Of a DNA stretch of 15,615 nt, positions 1-7,355 are shown piece after piece. Position 1 is the first letter of the stretch. Every line of letters begins with the position of its first letter. The position numbers were made by a program, and so were the translations under genes. The stretch spans positions 1 through 15,615 of the forward strand of contig JBDUDA010000040.1 of NCBI GenBank assembly GCA_040003205.1, read 5' to 3'. Below the pieces are notes generated by a model. It was not told the origin of the DNA and searched no databases. It worked only from the letters and a program-made list of their open reading frames with translations. The stretch is from JALYIM01 sp040003205 (GTDB lineage: Bacteria; Acidobacteriota; Terriglobia; Terriglobales; Acidobacteriaceae).

Positions 1-87
1 CAGGTCTCTCGACTCCGCAAAGCCTCCGGCTTTGCTTCGCTCGAGATGACAATCCAGGGTTATAGCTTTAAATTGAGCCACTACCGG
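1..87 (+). repeat. Dispersed palindromic repeat, right half (truncated by window edge)
   Basis: This stretch matches the right half of the complete element at 12491-12672. Shared blocks in order are CAGGTCTCTCGACT, CGCAAA, CTCGAGATGACAA, then TAGCTTT, ATTGAGCC and CTACCGG. It contains a perfect hairpin, GCAAAGCC (17-24) with loop TCC and GGCTTTGC (28-35). In the other copy the same hairpin keeps its ends but has two mismatched pairs. The left arm lies outside the window. Only the similarity and the palindromes are seen; mobility is inferred. The rest of the upstream region (88-189) shows no clear promoter or ribosome-binding site for the next gene. Confidence 0.8.
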
Positions 88-189
88 GGTTCCCCTCTAC
101 CGGGATAATCTCCGAGCGCATGATATCCTTAATATTCCAGCTGCGTACCGTTTTTAGCGGAATTTCCCCGCAGTTTCACGAAATAAATC

Positions 190-1818
190 ATGCTTTCAGT
201 CAGCAATGTGTCCATGCGCTACGGCGCCAAAGTTCTGTTTGACGAGGTCTCAACGGCGTTTACGCCGGGCAAGCGCTATGGCCTGACAGGGCCGAATGGC
301 GCGGGTAAATCCACGTTCATGAATCTTCTTTCCGGAGAACTAGATCCGCAGAAAGGCACCGTCGTGCGCCCGCGCAAGCTTGGCGTTCTAAGCCAGAATC
401 AATATGCCTTCGATCAGTTTTCGGTGCTCGACACTGTAATCATGGGCAATAAGCGGCTCTGGGCAGCCATCCAAGAGCGCGACAAGATTTACGAGAAGCC
501 TGAAATCACCGATGAAGACGGCATGAAACTGGGCGAACTCGAAGGCATCGTCGGCGAAGAAGATGGATACACCGCCGAAACCGACGCCGCGCTACTTTTG
601 CAAGGACTGGATATTCCCGACGAATTGCACACGCGCTTGATGAGCGAGTTGCAGGGTGGACAGAAAGTTCGCGTGCTGCTGGCACAGGCTTTGTTCGGAC
701 ATCCGCAAGCCCTGCTGCTGGATGAGCCGACCAACTATTTGGATTTGGACTCCATCCACTGGTTACAGGAATTTCTAAATAAATATGACGGCATCGTAAT
801 CACCATCTCTCACGACCGCCATTTTTTGAACAGCATCTGCACTCACATCGCCGATATTGACTACGAAACCATCATCACTTACACCGGCACTTACGACGAT
901 ATGGTGATGGCTAAAACGCAGGTGCGTTCGCAGATCGAATCGCAGAATGCCCAGCGCGAAAAGAAAATCTCGCAGTTAAACGAATTCATCGCCCGCTTCG
1001 CCGCCGGAACCCGGTCTAGCCAGGTGCAGTCACGACGCAAGGAAGTCGAACGCCTACAGGTCACCGAACTGGCGCGATCAAATATTGCACGTCCGTATAT
1101 CAAGTTCGAGCCGAAGCGGCCCTCCGGAAAACATATCCTCGAACTCCACGGCCTGGAAAAATCTTACGGAGAACATGAAATCATTCACGGATTCACTTCC
1201 AGCGTGATCCGTGGTGAAAAGATTGCTCTGATGGGACGCAACGGCGCTGGGAAAACTACTCTCGTCAACGCGCTGCTGGCGACATCTCCGACAATTCCTG
1301 AATCAGAGTTGCGCAAAACCAGTGGATACGACGGTCCATTTCTCGATGAAGGTAAAGTCACCTGGGGACACGAGGCCATCGTAGGATATTTCGCACAGGA
1401 CCACAGGTCGCTGATCGACAAAAATTTCACTGCACTGGAGTGGCTGCATCAATGGGACCCTTCAGCTTCCAACGAGGAGATTCGGGGACTGCTCGGACAA
1501 ATGTTGTTCGCGAAAGACGAGGCTACCAAGTCCACCAACGTTCTCTCGGGAGGCGAAGCCGCGAGGCTGCTTTTCTGCAAGCTGATGCTGCAAAAGCCGA
1601 ATGTATTGATCCTCGATGAGCCCACGAACCATTTGGATTTGGAATCCATCAACGCCCTGAATATCGCGTTACAGCGCTATGCGGGAACGGTATTGCTGGT
1701 CACGCACGATCACGATTTGATTGACGAAGTCGCAACTCGCATCTGGCATTTCGAGCCGAATCACGAGGTCACCGACTTCAAGGGCGCCTACGAGGAATAT
1801 CAGACCGTCCACGCGTAG
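190..1818 (+). CDS. ABC-F family ATPase, YbiT-like (ribosome-associated)
   Basis: The product has two ABC ATPase domains in one chain and no membrane segments, as in ABC-F proteins that bind the ribosome E site and act on translation rather than transport. Domain 1 has Walker A GPNGAGKST (34-42), signature LQGGQ (154-158) and Walker B LLLDE (175-179). Domain 2 has GRNGAGKTT (349-357), LSGGE (452-456) and LILDE (473-477). Both Walker B motifs are followed by PTN-x-LDL. Residues about 235-320 form the charged linker (P-site tRNA interaction motif) typical of the family. Length (542 aa) and the stretches VLDTVIMG and SHDRHFLN fit the YbiT subgroup best, from memory. The second domain carries a slightly long insert at about 363-388. 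The ATG at 190 has no good Shine-Dalgarno sequence. The rhodanese gene follows after 42 bp and may be co-transcribed. This YbiT-type protein is not obviously an antibiotic-resistance ABC-F. Confidence 0.95.
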   Translation: MLSVSNVSMRYGAKVLFDEVSTAFTPGKRYGLTGPNGAGKSTFMNLLSGELDPQKGTVVRPRKLGVLSQNQYAFDQFSVLDTVIMGNKRLWAAIQERDKIYEKPEITDEDGMKLGELEGIVGEEDGYTAETDAALLLQGLDIPDELHTRLMSELQGGQKVRVLLAQALFGHPQALLLDEPTNYLDLDSIHWLQEFLNKYDGIVITISHDRHFLNSICTHIADIDYETIITYTGTYDDMVMAKTQVRSQIESQNAQREKKISQLNEFIARFAAGTRSSQVQSRRKEVERLQVTELARSNIARPYIKFEPKRPSGKHILELHGLEKSYGEHEIIHGFTSSVIRGEKIALMGRNGAGKTTLVNALLATSPTIPESELRKTSGYDGPFLDEGKVTWGHEAIVGYFAQDHRSLIDKNFTALEWLHQWDPSASNEEIRGLLGQMLFAKDEATKSTNVLSGGEAARLLFCKLMLQKPNVLILDEPTNHLDLESINALNIALQRYAGTVLLVTHDHDLIDEVATRIWHFEPNHEVTDFKGAYEEYQTVHA

Positions 1819-1860
1819 AGCCGCGAGGGACGTTCCCTGATTCGAAAGTGAGGATTCGCG

Positions 1861-2235
1861 ATGGCACCACAGCACTCCCAGGGCTTTCTACAAATCGTGA
1901 ACGACGCCAAAAAGCGCGTGCGCGAAGTTAGCGTGGACGAAGTGAAAACGAAGCTCGACCGGCAAGAGAAATTCCTCATCATAGATGTACGCGAAGAGAG
2001 CGAGTTCGCCAAAGATCGCCTTCCCGGAGCAATTCACCTTGGCAAGGGAGTGATTGAACGAGACATCGAACAACGCATTCCCGACCACAATGCTTCTCTG
2101 ATTCTGTATTGCGGCGGCGGCTTTCGCTCTGCCCTGGCTGCCGACAATATTCAGCAAATGGGCTACTGCAATGTTCTTTCCATGGACGGTGGTGTGAAGG
2201 AATGGCGCGAAAAAGGCTATCCTTTAGAAACATAA
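1861..2235 (+). CDS. Single-domain rhodanese-like protein
   Basis: A single rhodanese domain of 124 aa. The fold landmarks are visible: IIDVREESEFAKDRLPGAIHL (about 40-60) is the CH2A-type stretch, and the active-site loop YCGGGFRS places the catalytic cysteine at C84 with R89 closing a CxxxxR loop. DGGVKEWREKGYP (109-121) is the usual C-terminal helix. Such proteins carry sulfane sulfur as a cysteine persulfide, for example in thiosulfate or cyanide sulfurtransfer or in sulfur delivery; the real substrate cannot be read from the sequence. There is no signal peptide, so it is probably cytoplasmic. An AGGA about 8 nt before the ATG supports the start. It follows the ABC-F gene closely on the same strand. 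Confidence 0.93.
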   Translation: MAPQHSQGFLQIVNDAKKRVREVSVDEVKTKLDRQEKFLIIDVREESEFAKDRLPGAIHLGKGVIERDIEQRIPDHNASLILYCGGGFRSALAADNIQQMGYCNVLSMDGGVKEWREKGYPLET

Positions 2236-2394
2236 CGGCTACTCTTCGCTCAGCTCGGCAGACTGACACCCGCGCTTCCCTCTGCGCACTTCAGTAACTT
2301 GCCCGATTACCTTTCCCGGCCTGACCATAAACAAAGCAGTGTTCCCGGCAAGTGGTTGAAAATTTTGGAAGGCGACGGCATTTTCACTACCAGC

Positions 2395-2970
2395 ATGTCT
2401 AGAAACGAAAAACATTCCGCAGGCAGCAACGGCGCACAGGCCACGGCGAAAGCGTACGATCGCGGGAAGCTCGAGCACACCTTATCGCAGGCAGAGGCGC
2501 CGGAACAATTTTGCGCGGAGCTATCCACGCTGTTCCAGGTTCGACGCACCGAGGTCGCCATGATGCGCCTGGAAAAAGGGCAGCTCGTGTTTTTATTCCC
2601 TATTGAATTGAAGACCGCAGGATCTATTCCAGTGTCGAGTTCTGCGTCCATCGCAGCTCACACAGCAGTCACCAAGAAGACTGAATTATTCAACAATTTT
2701 GTGAAAGTCAGGCATATTAGTCTTTTCGAATCGGTTAGGCTGGGTACGCCTGAAACGGTTGACCAGTCGGAACAAGCCTCCATTCAAAAACTGATGTCGG
2801 CCCCGGTGATGCATCAGAATAAGGTGCTGGGTGTAATTCAGATATGCCGCAAAGGATTTGATCTGCATTCCGTGGGCCCGGATTTCAGCCTGGAAGACCT
2901 ACAGAAACTGGAACTGGTTTCGAAGATCGCTGCCACAATGCCTTTTTCTAAAGGCAGTTCTTCCGAATAG
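2395..2970 (+). CDS. GAF-domain protein
   Basis: A protein of about 191 aa that is almost entirely one GAF-like sensory domain. The stretch APVMHQNKVLGVIQICRKG near the C-terminal half is the characteristic pair of GAF strands, followed by a helix (LEDLQKLELVSKIAATM). No output domain (HD, GGDEF, kinase) is fused, so it is either a stand-alone ligand sensor or it partners another protein. I chose the ATG at 2395. The frame stays open back to a TTG at 2299, which would add 32 residues, but neither start has a clear Shine-Dalgarno sequence, so the N-terminus is uncertain. The ligand is unknown. The 160 bp between the rhodanese gene and this ATG show nothing else recognisable. Confidence 0.8.
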   Translation: MSRNEKHSAGSNGAQATAKAYDRGKLEHTLSQAEAPEQFCAELSTLFQVRRTEVAMMRLEKGQLVFLFPIELKTAGSIPVSSSASIAAHTAVTKKTELFNNFVKVRHISLFESVRLGTPETVDQSEQASIQKLMSAPVMHQNKVLGVIQICRKGFDLHSVGPDFSLEDLQKLELVSKIAATMPFSKGSSSE

Positions 2971-2996
2971 CAGGCCTTTTAGTTCTCCTCACGCTC

Positions 2997-3797
2997 TCAC
3001 ATCATGCTCCCCATAGCTGTGTCGAGCTGTTTTTTCTCGACGAAACTCAGTGATCGCGCTGTTCCTTTGCGAAGCTCTCCCAGCGCGAGCGGACCTATCG
3101 CGGTCCTTACCAGGCGGAGCACCTCAATTTGAAAGGATTCCAGCAGGCGCCGAATATGACGGTTTTTGCCTTCATCCAGCACAATCTCAAGCCAGGTGTT
3201 TTGACCGCCGTGTCGAAGAATACTAGCCCGCTTTACTCTTAACAATTTGCCGTCTTCCTCCCTCTTTCCCTTAAGTAAAGCTGGTAACAACCTGGATTCA
3301 TCGTGAAGCACTCCTCTTGTCTGGACATGATAGGTCTTTTCCAGATGTGTTTCCGGGGCCAAGACTCGCGCCGCCCACTCTGAGTCGTTCGTAAGCAGCA
3401 AGAGCCCTTCGCTGGCCTTGTCCAGGCGGCCGACAGGACCAAGCCAAGGCAGGCCTGCTTCCAACAAGTCGTAGATCGTGCTGCGTCCCTTCTCGTCGGA
3501 CGCCGTAGCCACATAGCCTCGTGGCTTATTCAGCATGAGATAAGCCTTCCTAGCCGCTAAGACTGTTTTGCCGTCAACCTTGAGTATGCAATTTGGTGTG
3601 TGGGTTCGATCCATGCCTACTGGATACTCCGGGTCGTATTGCGTCGCACCATTGAGCGCAACCCTGCCTTCTTTAATCAAATCGCAAGCGTGGCTTCTGG
3701 AGCAATATCCCAACTTGGAGAGAGCTCGAGCTAATCCGATGTGTCGAAATCCATTCACTGCTGGCATGTCTTCTACCCAGGTGCTATCGTAAAGCAC
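2997..3797 (-). CDS. rRNA pseudouridine synthase, RsuA/RluB/RluE/RluF family
   Basis: Converts a specific uridine in ribosomal RNA to pseudouridine; the exact target position is not readable. The N-terminal S4 RNA-binding domain spans about residues 21-80 (ARALSKLGYCSR, then IKEGRVALNG). The catalytic domain follows from YLMLNKPRGYV (86-96). The family active-site motif GRLDKASEGLLLLTND (123-138) contains the catalytic aspartate D126, and KNRHIRRLLES and LVRTAIGPLALGELRKG are the usual C-terminal motifs. The listed start is GTG at 3797, preceded by GGAGG about 12 nt upstream. An ATG ten codons in is an alternative, since the first ~20 residues extend beyond the S4 domain. It faces the GAF gene tail to tail (26 bp) and diverges from the PilZ gene across only 38 bp. 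Confidence 0.94.
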   Translation of the reverse strand: MLYDSTWVEDMPAVNGFRHIGLARALSKLGYCSRSHACDLIKEGRVALNGATQYDPEYPVGMDRTHTPNCILKVDGKTVLAARKAYLMLNKPRGYVATASDEKGRSTIYDLLEAGLPWLGPVGRLDKASEGLLLLTNDSEWAARVLAPETHLEKTYHVQTRGVLHDESRLLPALLKGKREEDGKLLRVKRASILRHGGQNTWLEIVLDEGKNRHIRRLLESFQIEVLRLVRTAIGPLALGELRKGTARSLSFVEKKQLDTAMGSMM

Positions 3798-3835
3798 TGT
3801 TTCCGATTTCCTCCGCGGGAATGTGATACCCTCCG

Positions 3836-4168
3836 ATGTCCATGCGACAGCCTAAGCCAGAGCGCCGAGCGGGAGTGCGTGTGCCCGTGAAGGTGCCGGT
3901 TTCGATTAAGTCCGAAGGATTAGGGGCAAGCGGCGAGACTCGCGACCTGAGCATGAGCGGTATCTTCCTTTACACAGCTTCGGAGATACGAGAAGGCAGT
4001 CAATTGGAGATGCTGTTGATCCTTCCTCCGGAGCTTACGCAGGGGGAGAAGCGCTGGGTAAATTGCCAGGCAGATGTGCTGCGGGTTGAGAAGCGCAGCG
4101 AAGGCGCCGATTTCGGCGTGGCCGCGAGAATAAAAAGTATGCAAGTCGTACCCGAAATTCTGGGTTAG
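3836..4168 (+). CDS. PilZ-domain c-di-GMP receptor protein
   Basis: A stand-alone PilZ domain (110 aa). The two c-di-GMP-binding elements are both intact: RxxxR (R11-AGV-R15) and DxSxxG (D37-L-S39-MS-G42), with the spacing usual for the family. A pattern of short beta strands follows (IFLYTAS, LEMLLILPPEL, VNCQADVLRVEKR, DFGVAARI). Such proteins relay c-di-GMP levels to motility, polysaccharide export or transcription through partner proteins; no partner is encoded beside it. ATG codons at 3836 and 3842 are both possible and neither has a convincing Shine-Dalgarno sequence. The 38-bp gap to the divergent pseudouridine synthase must hold both ribosome-binding sites, so at least one promoter probably overlaps the other coding region. 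Confidence 0.9.
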   Translation: MSMRQPKPERRAGVRVPVKVPVSIKSEGLGASGETRDLSMSGIFLYTASEIREGSQLEMLLILPPELTQGEKRWVNCQADVLRVEKRSEGADFGVAARIKSMQVVPEILG

Positions 4169-4211
4169 TCTTATACGTAAAGTTTCGCCACATTCTCAGG
4201 TGCTTTCCATC

Positions 4212-4541
4212 ATGATCGAAAAACTTAGTCGCGGACTGCTGCGAGTTTTGACTCCGCTAGGCCCACGTTACCTCAAGCCCTCGTTCCTGCAACGCCTGTA
4301 TCTGGTTTGGGTCTTTCGAAACTTCGAGAGCTTGCCTGCAAAGGTTTTAACTCCCCGGCAGCAGAAAATCATAGATACGATGTGGGCTCAGAATCGATTC
4401 GTGGCGTCGCCACAATCATCCGGAGTGTACGACACTTCGCTCATCGGGACGCTCGAGCAGCGTCCGGAAGTCGACCCGAGCTTGCGGGGAGCGGCTAACG
4501 ATGGTGTGTCGGAGACTGTGTCTCCGTATGCGACCGATTAA
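4212..4541 (+). CDS. Conserved-looking hypothetical protein
   Basis: I do not recognise the family. The product from ATG 4212 is 109 aa. The N-terminal two thirds looks structured, with an amphipathic basic start (MIEKLSRGLLRVLTPLGPRYLKP), a hydrophobic aromatic stretch (LQRLYLVWVFRNFESLPA) and a helix (LTPRQQKIIDTMWAQ). The last ~40 residues are polar and probably disordered. There is no clear transmembrane helix or signal peptide; the aromatic stretch could lie at a membrane surface. A GTG at 4200 is in frame, but AGGTG lies about 9 nt before the ATG at 4212, which I prefer. It follows the PilZ gene after 43 bp on the same strand, so it may share its transcript. Confidence 0.7.
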   Translation: MIEKLSRGLLRVLTPLGPRYLKPSFLQRLYLVWVFRNFESLPAKVLTPRQQKIIDTMWAQNRFVASPQSSGVYDTSLIGTLEQRPEVDPSLRGAANDGVSETVSPYATD

Positions 4542-4615
4542 GCGGCAGCAGGCCACCGCCTCGATCTTCAGTTTCAGGCCGATTCCCGTTGTGCGGACGA
4601 CGGCCAAAATTTGGA

Positions 4616-4624
4616 TGCTATAAT
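4616..4624 (+). promoter_or_regulatory. Extended -10 promoter of the tRNA-Lys gene
   Basis: TGCTATAAT matches the extended -10 form TGnTATAAT exactly, 45 bp before the tRNA 5' end. No good -35 box is present at the right distance, which fits an extended -10 promoter. The start of transcription would be near 4631, giving a leader of about 40 nt for processing. Confidence 0.6.
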
Positions 4625-4669
4625 TTCTATTCCTCTTCGTCCGGCCAGAAGCTGTGTGCCGCGATCTCG

Positions 4670-4745
4670 GGGCGCGTAGCTCAATTGGCAGAGCATTCGA
4701 CTCTTAATCGACAGGTTGAAGGTTCGATTCCTTCCGCGCCCACCA
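4670..4745 (+). tRNA. tRNA-Lys (anticodon CTT)
   Basis: A complete 76-nt cloverleaf. The acceptor stem is GGGCGCG with CGCGCCC, discriminator A, and an encoded CCA at 4743-4745. The D stem is GCTC/GAGC. The anticodon loop is CTCTTAA with anticodon CTT (reads AAG, lysine). The T stem-loop is GAAGG TTCGATT CCTTC. The outermost pair of the anticodon stem is T·C, a mismatch that is tolerable. No intron. No clear terminator follows. Confidence 0.97.
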
Positions 4746-4748
4746 AAA

Positions 4749-4889
4749 TCAACATTTAGCTGCTGTTCCGTGCCGGTCATAGGTAAATTCAACGAACGCG
4801 TCGCAACACGGGCAAAAAGGACTATCGTGCCCGAGCATTGAATACGGCGTTACGGTTTTTCGGGACTCGGGACAGTAAGGCCTGGACAA
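4749..4889 (-). CDS. Candidate small Cys-rich (zinc-ribbon-like) protein
   Basis: An open frame of 46 codons read from a TTG at 4889, ending 4 nt from the tRNA 3' end. The predicted peptide holds C6-P-E-S, then C26-P-C-C29 and a final C46, in a pattern reminiscent of short zinc ribbons, although the first knuckle has Ser where a second Cys is expected. It starts about 20 nt after the stop of the 49-aa candidate gene on the same strand, so the two could form a small operon. No ATG start exists except an internal one at residue 18, and no Shine-Dalgarno sequence is obvious. It may be a real small gene, a decayed one or chance. Confidence 0.25.
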   Translation of the reverse strand: MSRPYCPESRKTVTPYSMLGHDSPFCPCCDAFVEFTYDRHGTAAKC

Positions 4890-4909
4890 TCATGGAAGGG
4901 GCGCGCCGC

Positions 4910-5059
4910 TTAGCTGATGGGCTTATTGTTCTTGTTTTTGGGCAGTAGTTCGTATAAAAAAAGCGCCTTGCTCTCTACGGGCGTCATTTTTCTACCGAAT
5001 ATTTTCTCGAAACGAGCGGCTATTTCTTCCTCGTGAAGGTTCCAATCTATCTCAGACAT
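4910..5059 (-). CDS. Candidate small hypothetical protein (49 aa)
   Basis: An ATG-to-TAA frame of 49 residues. Its composition looks like a real small folded protein rather than a random frame: an acidic, helix-prone N-terminal half (MSEIDWNLHEEEIAARFEKI), FGRKMTPVESKALFLYELLP in the middle, and a Lys/Asn-rich tail. I do not recognise it. The ATG at 5059 lacks a clear Shine-Dalgarno sequence, which lowers confidence. It lies alone in the otherwise gene-free stretch between the tRNA and the M28 peptidase, and the Cys-rich 46-codon frame follows closely. The next 255 bp (5060-5314) show no further gene or convincing promoter. Confidence 0.45.
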   Translation of the reverse strand: MSEIDWNLHEEEIAARFEKIFGRKMTPVESKALFLYELLPKNKNNKPIS

Positions 5060-5314
5060 TCGGCGAGAGTAGAGGAAAACCGTAATAAAAACTGAGCACT
5101 ATTGAACAGGTTTCTATAAATAGGTTCGGCGGCCTTCAGTGTCCCTTCTCGTGTTCTTCGTGACATTTTACATCGACGAGCCGACTGCGAACTCCACCTG
5201 GAGGATCTAATTTGTTGTACGTCCGTAAGCGGGTCGATTCATTCAGGGGTATCACTAGCTTGCCGGCGCTGCGAATCCGTTCGCCGCTGTTTCTGTTAGT
5301 CTCGCTGGTATCCC

Positions 5315-6799
5315 ATGAAAAGACTGTTGCTTTCCCTATTTTCTCTTCTTTGCGTCTGCAACTTGTTACAGTCATCCATCATTGCCCAAGATGCTGCCTC
5401 GCAAGCAAGCGCCGGCGGAGATGCGACCGGCTCCGCACACGTTGGGGTGACTAAGGTTTGCGCTCGCTGCATTCGCGCCCACGAAGAATTTCTTGCCTCG
5501 GACGCCATGCAGGGCCGTGGCAGCGGTACCCACGATGAGTTGGTCGCTGCAACTTATGCGGCGTCGCAGCTCAGACAGTACGGGATCGACCCTGCCGGAG
5601 ATGACGGCGGGTATGTGCAACGTGCTCCAACTGTCCGCGCAAAAATCATCTCTCCGCCAACTGTGACACTCACCCCGGCTGACCCTTCTTCATCGCAAGC
5701 CGCGCCGGCAACTTGGACTTATGGCAAAGATTTTCTCGTGAGCTACCTGACGCAGACGACATTCTCCGGACCTCTGCAAAAGATCGATGCCGCCGACAAA
5801 AGCACTAAAGTCAAAGCCGGGGCAGTCGTACTCGTAACGGGAGGTAGTGGGGAAAAAGACAAATTGCGGCAAGCCGCGCTCGCGGCAGCCTCGGGAGGCG
5901 CGGTCGCCGCGCTGGTGCTTTCCAGCAAACCGACCGCCGAGCACTTCGAAGAAGCAGGCAAGAAGCTGCCAGAGATGCCGGCGAGGTTGGAAGGGGAGAT
6001 GGGCAGATTGGGGGGCGAGTTCAACGTGCTATCGCTAAGCGAGGGCGCGCTTCATCAACTGGAGTCCACTCCAGAAGGCGCCACCGTGCGCTTCGATGGA
6101 CCTGCAACCAAAGAAAAGGGATTTACCTGGAATGCGGTTGGTATTCTGCGAGGACGGGATCCTGGGCTCCGCAAGAGCGCAGTGTTGCTTTCCGCACACC
6201 TTGATCACCTTGGCATCGGCGCTCCGGTGAAAGGCGACGATATCTATAACGGTGCCGATGACGATGCATCTGGGTCAACGGCTACACTCGAGTTGGCGCG
6301 TGTCTTGGGCAAAGCTGCGCGGCCGCGGCGCACCGTAATTTTCGCCCTCTTTGGCAGTGAAGAGTCTGGCGGACTGGGATCAACTTACTTTCGTGAGCAT
6401 CCGCCGGTAGCGCTGGAAGACATCGCAGTTAACCTGGAGTTTGAGATGCTTGGCCGCGCCGACTCTGCGGTGAGGGCTGGCACTGTCTGGCTGACCGGAT
6501 GGGAGAGATCGGACCTCGGTCCAACTCTGGCTGCCCATGGGGCTAAGCTGGTCGCTGATCCTCATCCTGATCAGGGCTTCTTTGCGCGATCGGACAATTA
6601 TGTTCTCGCCAAAAAAGGAGTTGTTGCTCAAACCGTATCCAGTTACGGATTGCATGGCGACTATCATCAGCCGAGCGACGACATAGCTCATCTGGATTTC
6701 AAACACATGGACGCTGCCATTGGATCGCTTCTAGGTCCGGTGCAGTGGCTGGTAAATTCCAGCTTTACGCCAGAATGGAAAAAGGGCGGACGTCCGTAA
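5315..6799 (+). CDS. Secreted M28-family zinc peptidase with PA-like insert
   Basis: A metallopeptidase of 494 aa, probably an exported aminopeptidase. A Sec signal peptide is visible: MKR followed by a hydrophobic core and a small-residue end near residues 24-25. The region about 135-260 is inserted before the catalytic core and resembles a protease-associated (PA) domain. The catalytic M28 domain runs from about 270. The metal and catalytic residues are H295 in AHLDHLG, the Asp cluster in NGADDDASG (312-320), the E349-E350 pair in FGSEESGG, E377 in LEFEMLGR where many relatives have Asp, and H451 in DYHQPSDD. All expected ligands are present, so it should be active. The ATG at 5315 has no strong Shine-Dalgarno sequence but places the signal peptide correctly. 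It is convergent with the DUF2203 gene, 20 bp apart. Confidence 0.93.
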   Translation: MKRLLLSLFSLLCVCNLLQSSIIAQDAASQASAGGDATGSAHVGVTKVCARCIRAHEEFLASDAMQGRGSGTHDELVAATYAASQLRQYGIDPAGDDGGYVQRAPTVRAKIISPPTVTLTPADPSSSQAAPATWTYGKDFLVSYLTQTTFSGPLQKIDAADKSTKVKAGAVVLVTGGSGEKDKLRQAALAAASGGAVAALVLSSKPTAEHFEEAGKKLPEMPARLEGEMGRLGGEFNVLSLSEGALHQLESTPEGATVRFDGPATKEKGFTWNAVGILRGRDPGLRKSAVLLSAHLDHLGIGAPVKGDDIYNGADDDASGSTATLELARVLGKAARPRRTVIFALFGSEESGGLGSTYFREHPPVALEDIAVNLEFEMLGRADSAVRAGTVWLTGWERSDLGPTLAAHGAKLVADPHPDQGFFARSDNYVLAKKGVVAQTVSSYGLHGDYHQPSDDIAHLDFKHMDAAIGSLLGPVQWLVNSSFTPEWKKGGRP

Positions 6800-6819
6800 T
6801 TCTGGGGTCTGCCTCGAAT

Positions 6820-7254
6820 CTAGTTGGCTTTTTTGGCCTTGTTAATTTTTTCGTCAATCGGCTTGCGGCCGGCGAATCCGTCGCTGGTGGTGTGCCAGTG
6901 CGTAATTCCCTGCTCGCCGAGTTTCCAACAGAGCAGAATCGTGCGGCCCTCAACCTTGCAGGGAAAATCCAGAAGCCCGGTTTCCAGGTCTTTCACCTGC
7001 ACTCCGATGGCGTCAATTTCCGCCATGGCGTCTTTTACTCGCTGGATGGTTTTCTCGCGCTCCGCCTTGCGTCCCGCCATGTGCACAACGTTCACTAACA
7101 GACCGCCGCTAAGGAACACCTGATGTGCGAGTTCCTGAAACTCGGCGTCTACGCTCTCGATAAGTTTCTTCCCTTCAATCGAGGTACGCAGCAAGGATTC
7201 CAGAACAGGTAAAAGCGATTGAGCTTCTTCGAGGGTAAAAGTGCGTTCTGCCAT
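6820..7254 (-). CDS. DUF2203 family protein
   Basis: 144 aa, the normal length for DUF2203 proteins. The family landmarks are an N-terminal FTLEEAQSLLPVLESLL, the central GVQVKDLETGLLDFP (84-98) and the C-terminal LCWKLGEQGITHWH (108-121). The middle is a long charged helical region suggestive of a helical hairpin or coiled coil. The tail is Lys-rich. The molecular function of the family is unknown; no membrane segment or signal is present. The ATG at 7254 has a GAGA about 7 nt upstream. It lies on the same strand as moaA and 101 bp after it, with no sign of functional linkage. Confidence 0.9.
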   Translation of the reverse strand: MAERTFTLEEAQSLLPVLESLLRTSIEGKKLIESVDAEFQELAHQVFLSGGLLVNVVHMAGRKAEREKTIQRVKDAMAEIDAIGVQVKDLETGLLDFPCKVEGRTILLCWKLGEQGITHWHTTSDGFAGRKPIDEKINKAKKAN

Positions 7255-7355
7255 AAATATTCTCTAGCAAGCATTCTAATCCAGCGGACGGTTACAGCGC
7301 AGCGGGCGAGGACGATTTTTGCGGATAAACAGTGTACAGCTGGCTTCGCGGGAAT

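Noticed and set aside
4574..4792. 72-aa open frame on the - strand over the tRNA-Lys gene
   Set aside because: It is the antisense translation of the tRNA (the familiar GRNRTFNLSIKSRMLCQLSYAPR type of artefact), not a protein gene.
5315..5360. Lipoprotein signal in the M28 peptidase (Cys at residues 13 and 15)
   Set aside because: The cysteines lie inside the hydrophobic core and are not preceded by a lipobox, so a standard Sec signal is more likely.
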